A DNA stretch of 64,000 nucleotides from contig JAVIAB010000124.1 of NCBI GenBank assembly GCA_032433765.1, positions 73,891,746 to 73,955,745 of the forward strand. Reading direction: 5' to 3'. Every line of letters begins with the position of its first letter. The first letter of the stretch is position 1. Below are positions 21,453 through 31,948 of the stretch, piece after piece. The DNA comes from Megaustenia siamemsis. Taxonomy: Eukaryota; Mollusca; Gastropoda; Stylommatophora; Ariophantidae. The position numbers and the translations under genes were made by a program. The notes below the pieces were generated by a model that was given only the letters and a program-made list of their open reading frames with translations, was not told where the DNA came from and ran no database searches.

Positions 21453-23832
21453 GTCCGTTCAGATTCGTTTGCCGAGATGTTATGATTTATAATTCAAAAA
21501 GTTCTTGATGATTTCACATGATTTTTGGCATACGGTGTTAAAATGTCCATGTCACGAGAACATATGTGTTACTCGATGTCTAGCTATAACGGTTTTCTTA
21601 AAGCGGCGAATTCCTTTGATCTTTGCCCATGTAACTATTATTTTGACCCTAATCAAAATGTTTTACAGTAATCTAGTGCAACGATGACCCATAGGCGTGT
21701 TCATAAAATTTTACTTGGTGGCAAGTATACAAATTTTAAATTATATATAGAACTTTTGTTCGTAGAGTCAATTTGATATAGTTCCATGCTCTTGGTGTGA
21801 GTTTCCCAAATGTTGTCGCTGCCTTTCAAATACGTACATTTAGTTCCTCATCTAAGGAAAGTGTGGCTGTAATAGTGGATCCTAGATAGCTGAACTTCTG
21901 TACTGACTCAAGCAGGCTTCCATTCAAAGTAATGGTTGTTGGTTTGCTTATAACATATTTTTGATTGCTTGGGTGGTCTTGAACAATAAACTGTTTAACA
22001 AATCAACTAGGAAATTTTGCAAATCAAACTATTTATCTGTAGACTTAATCAGAGTAATGATCATTCAGAATCAGACGAGTCAAATAGGTCGATTACTGCT
22101 TTCGGCTGAACAAACAACAAACCATCCTTTTTCCAATATTCCTCTTCTTGTCGTAACACATGATCCTCACATTTTACCCAGTAGTCTTTATTTATATTTG
22201 ATAGAGCCTGATTTGTAAGTGTCTCAACATCGCATAATTTGAAAGTTTTATTTGTATATGCTACATGTCCTTTAACTTTTGCCCAAACTAGTTCTATAGG
22301 ATTTAAGTGTGCATGATATGGAGGTAGTCTCAAACATCTATGGCCATGTTCTTGAATTAACTTGTCTATTTTAAATATCTTTGTACGTTGTGTCTGTTTT
22401 ACAAGGCTAAGCAATTCGGGTTTCAAGTAGCTGTCGTTAACTTGTATGTGTTCTTTTATGAGCCACGTTTTGATTGCATCTTTTATACTTGATGATGTTG
22501 GGATTCTATCTTCTACGTTAACTACGTTATGGTATGAAGCATTGTCCATTATCAGACAAGAAGGTCGATCTAATATTGGAAGGATACTTTTCTCGATCCA
22601 GTCATAAATATGTGCCCATTCATTTCGGAGTGGTAGTCTCTATTGTCTATGGATTTTGAAATGAAAACGAGATGAGCATTCTGCAACAACCCATTATGTC
22701 TGCTACCTGCATGTGCAACTATCAAACGTTGCCCTTTACTGCTTGGTACTGATCTTTTAATACTTCCATCTGCTAACTGCCATTCCTTTTCATTTGTATG
22801 ATGAGCGTTGATCCAAGTTTCATCTAAATAAACAATATCATAATCATTTTCGCGCATTTCCTTCACTTCACGTAAATACTTGCTTCTAAGAGCTACTAGA
22901 TGTGGCTTCTCACAAATAATGTTTTTTCCACCAGCATACTTTCTAAAGGTGAAGCCTGCACTTCTTAATATTTTCCATAATGAAGTTTTTGATATTTCAA
23001 TGTCGTTGTTAGTTTTCAGCCAAAGCTTCAACTTTCTAAGTGTCACTTCTTCGTTTATATCAAACATTCGACAGATTTCTCTTTTTACTAGGTCCTTATC
23101 AAAACTGTCTGTTTCTTTCCTTCCTTGCTTTCTTGCATTTGTTGGCAATAAATATCCGCTTCCTTTAACTATTCGATCAAATGAACGTTTACACAAACCT
23201 AAAATATGCATTGTTCTCTTCTCAGGGTTTGATAAAGAACAATAAAGATGTCCCTTTTTACGCTCTCTGCAGAAGTATTGATAAATCTTTATAGCAATGT
23301 TATGCTCAGTAAAATATTTTGCCTTTATATTCATTCTCACATAGACTTGCAGAAGATAATATGGATAGTGCCGCCTCCTTTCTGTAAATATTGAGATTTG
23401 CCTCTGAATTATGACTCGAACTCGAGTCTACGGCCGTGATTTTGACGTCACATAATTTCCGGTTTCGGCTAAAATGTCATTTTGTGCTAAACGGGAAATT
23501 TCATATGTAACATTTCTTTATAAAAATTTATAGTGGAAACATAACTATTTTAGGACGGTGCGCATTCAGCCGTGAAGGTCATGCCTATATGTTAAAGAAT
23601 CAGCTGTGAGATGTAAGCATCTACATAATCCCGCCGGTGTTTATAATATCGATTAACTTTTTTTAATATAGGTTAAATAAGGCATCTTTGAAACTGGATC
23701 ACATTTCTTTGATAAAAAAATATTTTTATAGCGACATTAGTATTCTAAACCTAATTTCAAAAGATCAATGCAAATGAACAATAAGTTTTGAAAAAAATAA
23801 ATTAATGTCTAGGCAAACGAATCTGAACGGAC
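21453..23832 (-). mobile_element. IS630-Tc1-mariner-type DNA transposon with DD83E spacing (Sailor-like)
   Basis: A 2.38 kb element bounded by perfect terminal inverted repeats of at least 20 bp: GTCCGTTCAGATTCGTTTGC at the left end (21453) and its exact complement at the right (to 23832). A TA dinucleotide lies directly outside each end (21451-21452 and 23833-23834), the target duplication of the IS630-Tc1-mariner superfamily. It lies in an (ACT)n-rich intron stretch. The transposase gene is on the minus strand and is interrupted by one frameshift. Terminal repeat identity and the nearly intact gene suggest recent activity. Confidence 0.9.
22061..23334 (-). pseudogene. DDE transposase, DD83E, one frameshift
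   Basis: About 415 residues in two frames (23334-22570 and 22549-22061). The N-terminus has helix-turn-helix-like sequence (LCKRSFDRIVKGSGYLLP; EEVTLRKLKLWLKTNNDIEI; SKTSLWKILRSAGFTFRKY). The catalytic motifs are DIVYLDETWIN (first Asp), IMDNASYHN (second Asp) and LPPYHAHLNPIELVWAKVKG (Glu). I count 83 residues between the second Asp and the Glu, against 34-41 in most relatives. The frames part near 22620, between EMN and HIYDWIEKS, consistent with a single small indel. ATG at 23334 is the first Met after a GTG. It ends in an acidic tail (LFDSSDSE). Confidence 0.9.
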
Positions 23833-23934
23833 TATACCACTAACTACAATTGCTGCTACTTAAATGTAATTTTTTCTTATTATTAAAAATTAATAAAACA
23901 TTGTTTTTTTTATATTACTAGTACTCACATAACT

Positions 23935-24330
23935 TAGCTCATGTACTCCAACTGTGCCAAATAACAGATCCATCAGTGTGGGTGACTGCTGAGCCCTCAG
24001 GTGAATTCTCATAGATCAAGGCCTGCCACTCTGCTTCCAAAACCATAGAGTTTTTAAAGTTTACTTTGTCTTTTCCTTCTGACTCATCTAGGCTGTCTTT
24101 TTGTTTTCTGGGGACAAATACGTAATCTTGTTCGTCATGATGATAATGATGCGTATAGAAAACAACACACTGTTGTACAAATTTATGAAGATTTTAGGTC
24201 AGATGCATGTTCTCAGTTGCACTGACTAAGACTCCAAGTGCAAGCTCCGATCTCTACACTTATCGGCATAGGAAAAATGGCCCAGGTCAAGGTAGAATTA
24301 GTGAAGGAAGAGAGCTGTGCTTTAACAGTA
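23935..24330 (-). mobile_element. NLR-B-like fragment with start of RNase H (minus)
   Basis: Minus-strand residues include LEAEWQALIYENSPEG and THTDGSVIWHSWST, the first catalytic Asp block of an NLR-B-type RNase H. It stops against a plus-oriented fragment at about 24330. Diverged from the other copies. Confidence 0.5.
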
Positions 24331-24830
24331 ACTACAAATAATAGTCCATGGAGATCATGTCAGTAAGAGATGGCCTGGCTTGAAACAACCTTTTATTTGT
24401 GTATGTTTTCTGAGTGATGCGATGAGCATGTTCAGGAAGATTGAAGGAAGCTAGGTTTGAAAGAAAGTGGTAGGTATTAACTAAAGAACTCAGGACTTGA
24501 CTGGTATAGCGCTGGAACAGCTGCCATGGTTGGCACATATGCAGTGGACCTTGCTGACATTCTGTGTGCACTGAGGGAGGTAGGGTGAGCTAATGATTTA
24601 ATCAAAGATCTACATTCATTTCCAGACTGCGTGAACATCAGGTTAAAAATTGGAGATGCCAGAAAGGAGCACACTGTGGGAAGACACAGAAAAGTAACAA
24701 ATCAACAAAGAGCTGGTGTAATCAGTCTCAACACACTGAGGGACATAGTGGGGAGGCGATCTGAGCACTTATGAACGTATTTGATGTGCAGTGAGGATGG
24801 TCTGTCAACTAAACTAAACTAAACATGACT
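24330..24830 (+). mobile_element. NLR-B-like 3' fragment (plus)
   Basis: Plus-strand residues VDLADILCALREVG, TNQQRAGVISLNTLRDIVGR and RSEHL.TYLMCSEDG align with the NLR-B tail (ADIINALQDVERA, INQHRTGVVSRWTLLDMLKR, ESQHLWTFLKCNDG at about 27230-27480). It ends near 24830. A head-to-head arrangement with 23935-24330 is seen, but the join is too degraded to analyse. Confidence 0.6.
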
Positions 24831-24989
24831 TAGCTTCTATGTCTGATATTTCTCTTGAAGTTTCACTGTTCTCAACAATGTAACATCCTCTTTAGAAATT
24901 TAGAAAAATTCCTTAATAGTTAATGAACAATTTTGTGAAATCTGTCATTCTGCTTTTATGAGTTCTAAGTGGCTCCTATTTCTAACTTT

Positions 24990-25800
24990 TGTTCATTTAT
25001 TTTTCATAAGTGGATAAAAACCTTCCCACAAATGCAGTAATGCTTAGTAGAAAGCTTATTATTCTATTTATTTTTGGATTATTTTTTATTGATACTTTAG
25101 AAACAAAATGAAGCTACTTGGTAATATAACAACCTTGGTAATTAATACATTCCACTAAAACAAACATACTATCACAGAATTACTCATACAGTTGATCAAG
25201 GTTCACAAATTCCTGCAACTTTAATTCATCAACAGCATTTTCAAAGGCAGAATATTTGAGTTCCCCACTCAAAGAAAAGCTATTTAACTTTGAATATGGG
25301 TTATTTGCTTTGAAGTCCTAATCTCTTTCAAGATAACACATTATCTACATTTAAAATTCACAAAATTCACCTGTAAGTTTACTCTGCGTTGGTTGTGGCA
25401 AGGATTTCAAAAGTTGTTTAGTAGTATTTGCAAAATACTGTCATTGATTATTTGCTTAATTTTATTCTTCAATAAGTTCATGCATTGGAATAATTCAAAG
25501 ACTCAATTCACTTTTTTCTAGAGCTTTAGTGGTAATATCAAGTTGTTCTACATTAATAAAGAAATTAAAATACAGCGGAATATAATTATCTCAATTTTCA
25601 TCATCATTTTGGAACATTTTTGAAAAAAATATGTGGGCAAAAATCCAGAATTTGGAAATAACTTTTAACGGATGACTAGGTTTGAAGTAGTCCTGTAACA
25701 GCTGGTGTTAAATTAAGCCATCTTATTAGTAAGTGATGCAACATTTCTGACCACTTCAACTCAACAAAAACAATTTCAATGTCAATATCCAGTCTCTCTG
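24990..25800 (-). mobile_element. hAT-like transposase remnant
   Basis: Minus-strand sequence reads VELKWSEMLHHLL then IRWLNLTPAVTGLLQT.SSVKSYFQ (about 25770-25650). This resembles the 'RWLSLxPAVxRLLxxWxxLKxYF' block of hAT-type transposases of the SCAND3/ZBED relatives. Downstream frames have LNSFSLSGELKYSAFENAVD and KINRIISFLLSITAFVGRFL, consistent with the C-terminal part. Multiple stops. Ends and TSD not found. Confidence 0.4.
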
Positions 25801-27485
25801 TAGCATATATCATGGTTGCTATGGAGCACATGATTTGAACAGATATGGAAGGTGGTCATCTGAACAAACATCCATTTGTCTTGGGCTGCCACAAGGCTCA
25901 CCATTGTCACCAGTTCTATATAACATGTACACAATAAAGATCACGAAACAGCAGCTGGATGGAAGGGGAAGAACTATAACTTTTGCTGATGACATTCTGG
26001 TATATTGACAGGGAAGAGACAGACAGGAAACCGCCTCCACACTGCAAAACGAACTCGATCGCATCTCTTCCTGGTGTGGAGTATCAGGTGAATTGGTTAA
26101 TCCTAATAAAGCATCAGTTGCATGGTTTTCAATTAATATTGTTAACACAGAAACACCTGGTGATACGAATGGGAGCTGATGAGGTGACCAGGGACAGGTT
26201 GATGACATACCTCAGAGTTAAGTTTAATTGCAGCCTGTGTTTTCGGAACCGCATAAATCATGCGATAACAAAAACCCGCAAAGGATTAGCTGCCTTAAAG
26301 GTCATGGCAGCTGTCAACATCAAGCAGAGGCTACTTACCCTTCTGTTCCAGGGACTAGTCCTCGCACCAATCGAGTACGCTCTGGCAATTCTTACTGTCA
26401 GTATGACACAAATTGACAGGCTGGAAAAAATACAGAATGAAGCTATGTGAATTATCTTGGGGTGTACGAGGGGTACTCCCTGTGTGGTAATGAGGTATCT
26501 TCTTGACTTTCCAACCATGGATGAAAGGATCAAGATCTGGAGGTCATGAGCACACGTGAAGATAAGTGCAGATAAGGAGCATCCATTACACCATGAACTG
26601 AACACAGAGAAAGGTGTCAGGCTAAACAGATGCAAATCATGGGTGGAACGAGCAGAAGTTGTCATCAAACAGGTCTGTGGACTTAACCAATATCAATGCT
26701 GGCAAGAAGTGGATACCAGTGCCTATGCCATTCAGAGGGGCATTCTCGTGTATTGTCACATTCGACAGGAAATGTAGGGAACCCAGTCGTGGTCAATGAG
26801 GAGGTCAACGATCTAATCTGGGATAACACCGATGAGAAAGATGCAGTCATCTATACAGACAGATTTGTAATATGATAAAAAGTGTGCATGTGCATTTACA
26901 GCATTCTTGGCAGGCAGAATAGTCAAAGAAGACAGTGGTGCATATGTTATGACCACGAGTAGTATGACGATGGAGGTGATGGCAGTGTCCAGGGCATTCT
27001 TCTGGTTAGAGTCACAAGACTACACCCATGCCTGCAATACTGAGTGATTCGATGAGTATGATAAAAAATGTGGAGTACGCATTCAATGGGTAGAGTCATT
27101 GCAGCAGTCAAAATTATGTATGGTCACCTTTGTCTACATCCTTGGACATGCAGGAGTATGGGGAAATGAAAGAGCGGACAGGTTGGCTAGCTGTGCTGTC
27201 AGTGGAGATGGTCAACCAATGGATCGGGCTGACATCATCAATGCACTCCAAGATGTAGAAAGGGCACAGGACTTCAACAACAATGAGTCCACATCACTCC
27301 TTTGGATGAAAGAGTTGGGAGTTAAGATGGGCACAGCCAGAAACGAGAAGCTTAGTGGGCATATAAGAAGATGTATCAACCAACACAGAACTGGAGTTGT
27401 CAGTCGCTGGACACTGCTGGACATGCTGAAGAGGGAATCTCAACACCTATGGACATTTTTGAAGTGCAATGATGGTGACCCGCAA
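25800..27485 (+). mobile_element. NLR-B copy 3: RT, thumb and RNase H
   Basis: A 5'-truncated plus-strand copy. The RT has VLGLPQGSPLSPVLYNMYTI (about 25877) and ITFADDILVY (about 25977; FADD box). The thumb has VTRDRLMTYLRVKFNCSLCF and a conserved ITKTRKGLAALKVMAAVNIK. RNase H follows from DEKDAVIYTD (about 26833) to FVYILGHAGVWGNERADRLA (about 27130), and a tail with MKELGVKMGTARNEKLSG. It ends with CCCGCAATAACTCAATG near 27485. Frames are broken at several points. Confidence 0.85.
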
Positions 27486-27488
27486 TAA
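27099..27488 (+). pseudogene. NLR-B copy 3 RNase H C-terminus and tail
   Basis: A 129-codon frame: LCMVTFVYILGHAGVWGNER (RNase H His/Asp end), then ADIINALQDVERAQDFNNNE, LLWMKELGVKMGTARNEKLS and CINQHRTGVVSRWTLLDMLK. The tail has an H.R.C-like histidine/cysteine pattern (SGHIRRCINQH) used as a family marker among the copies in this window. Confidence 0.8.
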
Positions 27489-28364
27489 CTCAATGATTTA
27501 AAAAATTAGCTTTTAAAGTGTTTTTATATGTAACTTAACTGCTGGAATGCAGAAAGATGCTTTCCAAAATTCACATTTGCATTGTCAGAACTAAGTGTGC
27601 CTGGAATTTAAATGGGATTCATAAAAAGTGACAACATTGAAAATATAGAGTTTTATCTTTTATCTGCTCTTTCTATGAAATTCACAATTTTATTTTAAAT
27701 GCCTTTGCTGTGGTCAAAATATCTAACATAAATTGGAAGATTACATAATGATAAAAGATAGATTCAGGAAGAGCGTCAAGAAAGTCAAAACCTACCCAGG
27801 AGCAGATATTAATTCAGACCACAATCCTGTAATGATAAAAATGAAAATCAAATTAAAGAGAAACAAACAAAAAACTAATTCAGCAACACCAATAGATATA
27901 ACAGTGTTAAACCAGAAAGATGTAAAAGAAACTTATATTGTACAAGTAAAGAAAACATATCAGAAGCTGCTAGAAGAGGGGACTGAGCAGTACAGAAGAG
28001 AAAAATCCTGAAGAAAAAGTCACAACAAAATGGCAATGCATAAAAAACTGCATGCAAGAATCCTGCAACACCTTGCCCAAAAAGGAAAGTAACAAAAAAC
28101 AAAAATGGATAACTGACAAAATCTTAGAAAAAAAGGAAGAAAAAAGACAAGCGAAAAACACTGCCAGATACAAGGATATAGACAATGAAATATGGAGAAT
28201 GTGCAAAAAGGCAAAAGAAGACTGGCTCAACCAAAGATGTCTAGAAGTTGAAACTATGGAAAGTAAACAAAACTTAAGAGAGATGCACACAGAAATAAAG
28301 AGAATGACGAATAAAGACAAAAAAAGCTGCAGGAAACGGATGTATTGCAAACAAAGAGGGAAGA

Positions 28365-29000
28365 ATGCTAACAGACAACAAAGATATAATAGATAGATGG
28401 CAAGAATATATAACAGAATTATTTCATGACGAAAGGGATAAAAAGCCAGACATAAAATGTACATACAACTATAAAATCCTGAAATCTGAAGTAGAAAAAG
28501 CTATAAAAACAATGAAAAAGGGAAAGGTAGCAGGACCTGACAATATACAGATGGAGATGATACAGGCTATAGAAGAGTTTGGCATCGAAGTGATCACAGA
28601 CATATGCAATGACATATACCATACAGGATACATACCAAATTATCTAAAAACATCAACTTTCATTGCATTGCCTAAAAAGAATGGTGCAGTTGAATGCAGT
28701 GATTTCAGAACAATAAGCCTAATGAGCCAGGTAACAAAAATTTTACTAAAAGTTATACAGGGAAGGATTCAGAATAAAATCAATATTGAATTAGATGAGC
28801 AGCAATTTGGATTCAGGAAAAACAGTGGGACAAAAGAAGCCATATTCAGCATGAGAACATTGATTGAAAAGTACACAGAAGTAAACAAACCAATATATGC
28901 CTGCTTTATAGACTACACCAAAGCTTTCGATAGAATACACCATAACCAACTCATAGACTGCCTAAAGGATATAAAACACAGACATACGACTAATATGTAA
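28365..29000 (+). pseudogene. RTE-1 copy 1 reverse transcriptase
   Basis: A 211-codon frame covering RT motifs up to AFDRIHHNQLIDCLKDI; a frameshift after that point removes about twelve residues of normal sequence (LDDTDIRLIC in copy 3 at 51230). The YADD box follows in another frame at about 29185. Upstream residues KSEVEKAIKTMKKGKVAGPD form the RT entry. Close copies lie at 49609-50297 and 50959-51556. Confidence 0.9.
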
Positions 29001-29239
29001 TTTGTACTGGGAGCAAACAGCAATAATAAGATATAACAAGGAGAACTCTACACCCATGGACATAAAAAGAGTAAGACAAGGATGCATCCTATCACCAAGC
29101 TTGTTCAATCTATACACAGCAAATCTTTAAAAACATCTCAGAGATACCAGGCCTAAACATTAATGGAAAGATAGTCAATAACCTAAGATATGCTGATGAT
29201 ACTGTTCTACTAGCAGAAAATCCTAAAGACCTACAACAA

Positions 29240-29968
29240 TTGCTTAATGTGATAAACATAACAAGCAAAAAACATGGATTAGAAATGAATATCAAAAAGA
29301 CTAAAACTATGATCATAAACAAAGAAAATTCTCAAGACCTGCAATTAAATATCACAGTTGAAGGAATACATCTGGAGACAGTCCAGAGCTACAACTACCT
29401 GGGACATACTATAACCAATGATGAAAAATGCAAAATTGAAATAAACAGAAGAATAGGTATGGCAAAAAGTAATTTTAATGCCATGAAAAATATACTAACA
29501 ACAAAACAAATATCAGCAGGGTTGAAACTAAGAATGGCAAAATGTTACATCTTCTCAATATTCCTGTATGGTGCAGAAACATGGACATTAGACAAGAAAA
29601 CAGAACAGAAAATTGAAGCCTTTGAAATGTGGATTTATAGAAGAATAGGTAGAATTGGATGGAAACAAAAGATAACAAATGATGAAGTTTTAAAACAACT
29701 GAAAATGAAAAGAGAACTACTAAATACAATTAAGACAAGACAAATGAAATTTTTGGGGCATGTTAAAAGACACAACAACCTACTAAAAGTAATATTGGAA
29801 GGGAAAATACACGGTAAAAGAGGCAGAGGCAGACCAAGACTAACATGGACGAATAACATCAAAAGATGGACAAGTCAATCTATGACAGCCTGCACCATCA
29901 AAGCAAGAAACAGAGTAGAATGGCGATCCATGATAGCCAACCTTCGTTGCGGAGAATGCACTCGATGA
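29240..29968 (+). pseudogene. RTE-1 copy 1 thumb and C-terminal domain
   Basis: A 242-codon frame: KKHGLEMNIKKTKTMIINKE, TVQSYNYLGHTITNDEKCKI, AETWTLDKKTEQKIEAFEMW, RELLNTIKTRQMKFLGHVKR, a basic GKRGRGRPRLTW box, and VEWRSMIANLRCGECTR at the end. The sequence next to the stop is the start of the (GAT)n terminus. The longest intact piece of this family in the window. Confidence 0.9.
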
Positions 29969-30289
29969 TGATGATGAAATTGGAAAATATTTTCCTGTTC
30001 CTTTTATTAGAAGTATCAATTGCTAAAGAAAAAAAAACTGACTACATGTTTCTGAATTATTAAGAATATCAACAGTCAGTGACAATTTTTGGGGTAAAAA
30101 CATTCTTTACCAATAGTTCTGACTTTTGTTACATGAAACTTTTGTTGCAATCTCAAAATCCTGAAACAAGGATGCTGATATCTTGTTGCCACAATCTAAG
30201 CTGCTGTAACTTTGGTTATGTTTTTACCAAAACAAGTAATAACTTACAAGGTGTAAAAGCCAGATAATTTGCTGCTTCCCAAAGTCATG

Positions 30290-30380
30290 CTACGTCATAA
30301 CGTATGCACCAATGTCTTCCTTGTCTATTCTGCCTGCGAGCATGCTGTAAATGCCCATGCACTCCTTTAGTGTCATTAGT
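30290..30380 (-). mobile_element. Isolated 90-bp internal NLR-B fragment
   Basis: The plus strand reads 'cataacgtatgcaccaatgtc...ctgtaaatgcccatgcactccttt', nearly identical to 16918-17000 in NLR-B copy 2 and to 63709-63785. It is an internal RNase H piece and not the 3' end of the LINE, so it did not arise by ordinary 5' truncation. Confidence 0.75.
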
Positions 30381-30499
30381 TAAGTTCATAAGGAAACCGT
30401 TTTCTATCAGTGAAAATTCAATTATTTGAATAATATGTGGTAAAAACCTATTAAAAATACAACAAAAACTGCATTAAAGTGTTTCTCTTTCTCTTCCAG

Positions 30500-30640
30500 G
30501 AACAATCAGATTTAATCTTTCAACTCAAATTTTCACAGTTTCATCATGCACCAAACAGTTGTGTAGGAAAGAGGAAACTGCTGATCAAAATTAAAGTCTT
30601 ACAGAGTACTTTAAATAGATTTTTGTTAAGGGCTCCAGAT
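30500..30640 (+). CDS. Host exon 4 (spectrin-repeat rod)
   Basis: Acceptor CTCTTCCAG, donor CCAGAT|GTAATG, 47 codons, phase 0 at both ends. It encodes EQSDLIFQLKFSQFHHAPNS and KRKLLIKIKVLQSTLNRFLL, then RAPD. This is helix B of a repeat, with a conserved-looking 'KFSQFHHAP' start. The exon lies in a short open frame without an ATG, so it is easily missed. Confidence 0.8.
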
Positions 30641-30744
30641 GTAATGTAAATTGATAATTTTAATCACAGAATCTAATACCATGTGTAGTGAAGCTAGAAG
30701 TATCATGCTGGCAAAATAATATTTGTTAATCTTGCATTGTTATC

Positions 30745-31260
30745 TCAGATATCTACAGTAGTGTCATCTGAGTATCTCAAACTTCTGCAGTAACATCACT
30801 TGCATATCTCACAGTTCTACAATGTAACTTGCTTGTACAATAATGTCACTTGAATATCTCACAGATCTATAATTAATTTCGTTTTCAAATATCAGAATTC
30901 TATAGTAATATCACATGAATATCTCACAGTTCTACAGTAATATCGATTGCATATCACAAGAATTGTACAGTAATATCACTAGCATATTTCCAGAGTTGTA
31001 CAGTAATGCAGTCACTTGCATATCTCAGAATTTTACAGTATTGTCGCTTGCATATCTCAGAATTCTGAGGCAATATCACCTGCATATCTCAGAATTCTGT
31101 ACCGTTGTAGTTACAACAATTAATGCTACATGCATATAGCAAAACTCTAATAACATCTGCTTAACTCAAAGGTCAGTGGTAATTTCACCTGCGTATCTCA
31201 TAATTCTATTGTAATGTCACCAGCATAACTCAAAGCTCTACAGAGATGTTACTTGCATGT
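30745..31260 (+). repeat. Minisatellite, about 34-37-bp unit, about 14 copies
   Basis: Degenerate tandem array with a unit like TCTACAGTAATATCACTTGC followed by ATATCTCAGAAT. Copies vary in length and sequence. It lies between exons 4 and 5 and has no unit in common with the minisatellite at 808-1193. Confidence 0.85.
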
Positions 31261-31549
31261 TTGAAGGCATGATGGACAGCTTTCATTACTAGTAGAAATT
31301 ATGTTTTCACTTCCTTTACTTTTACATTTATAGAAATGCAAAATATTTGTTTCACTCTGTTTGTACAATTAGAGAAATAAATCTTTTTTCCCCCTTGTTT
31401 ACTGTGTTTCATATTTACAGAAGAAAAAAAGATTTTTCAATCCATTTACTGCTGTATTTACAGAGTACAAAATATTTCTTCCACCTCAGTATTTCTAAAT
31501 TTATAAAAATAAAAACAATTTTTTTATTCCCTTTATTTTACATTTACAG

Positions 31550-31681
31550 AAGTACAATACTGAAATACAGGAAGCAGAAAACAATTTCAAAATCACAACA
31601 AAGACAGCACAATCCCTTGTTAAAGACAGCTCACAAGAAGATGTCAACTCCATGTTAAAAATACTTAATAAACAGAAAGAG
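31550..31681 (+). CDS. Host exon 5 (spectrin-repeat rod)
   Basis: Acceptor TTTTACATTTACAG, donor AAAGAG|GTACAT, 44 codons, phase 0. It encodes KYNTEIQEAENNFKITTKTA then QSLVKDSSQEDVNSMLKILN and KQKE. Helical, ending at the same repeat position as exons 7 (NERFQ) and 9 (KERWE). Confidence 0.85.
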
Positions 31682-31948
31682 GTACATTTATTTAGTTTTT
31701 ATTGAACAATGTAATTTTTTTTTTAGAAATGCGTTGCCTACTTATATGTATGTAGTTTCAACTGAGTTCCCTCCTGACAAAAATTGTGTCACTTGCGTTA
31801 TATCTAGTGTTGGGGAAGCCTAAGCACTTGTGACTGCAATAGCAGGGTCTGCCCACCATCAGCTGACCAACACCTGTCAGTTCTGTGCACCCATTAAGGA
31901 TTGACTAAGCACTTTGAACATTTTTTTCTAACTTTGCAATTGAAGATG

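Larger units (their letters stand above)
27739..29976 (+). mobile_element. RTE-1 copy 1: RTE/BovB-type LINE, 5' truncated
   Basis: Flanked by a 9-bp TSD AAATTGGAA (27730-27738 and 29977-29985). It begins inside the endonuclease (DYIMIKDRFR, then INSDHNPVMIKM). RT 28365-29000 has KVAGPDNIQMEMI, TISLMSQVTKILLKVIQGRI, QQFGFRKNSGTKEAIFSM and FIDYTKAFDRIHHNQLID, then after a frameshift [16 protein letters not shown] (about 29185). The C-terminus at 29240-29968 has IFLYGAETWTLDKK, FLGHVKRHNN and HGKRGRGRPRLTW. The element ends in (GAT)n, a typical RTE terminus. Confidence 0.9.

Noticed and set aside
27970..28464. 164-codon minus-strand frame rich in L, F and S
   Set aside because: It is the antisense of an A-rich RTE-1 linker/RT region and has no domain.
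31347..31549. Upstream part of the open frame that leads into host exon 5
   Set aside because: It is AT-rich intron read-through; the acceptor at 31536-31549 and phase 0 fit place the exon start at 31550.
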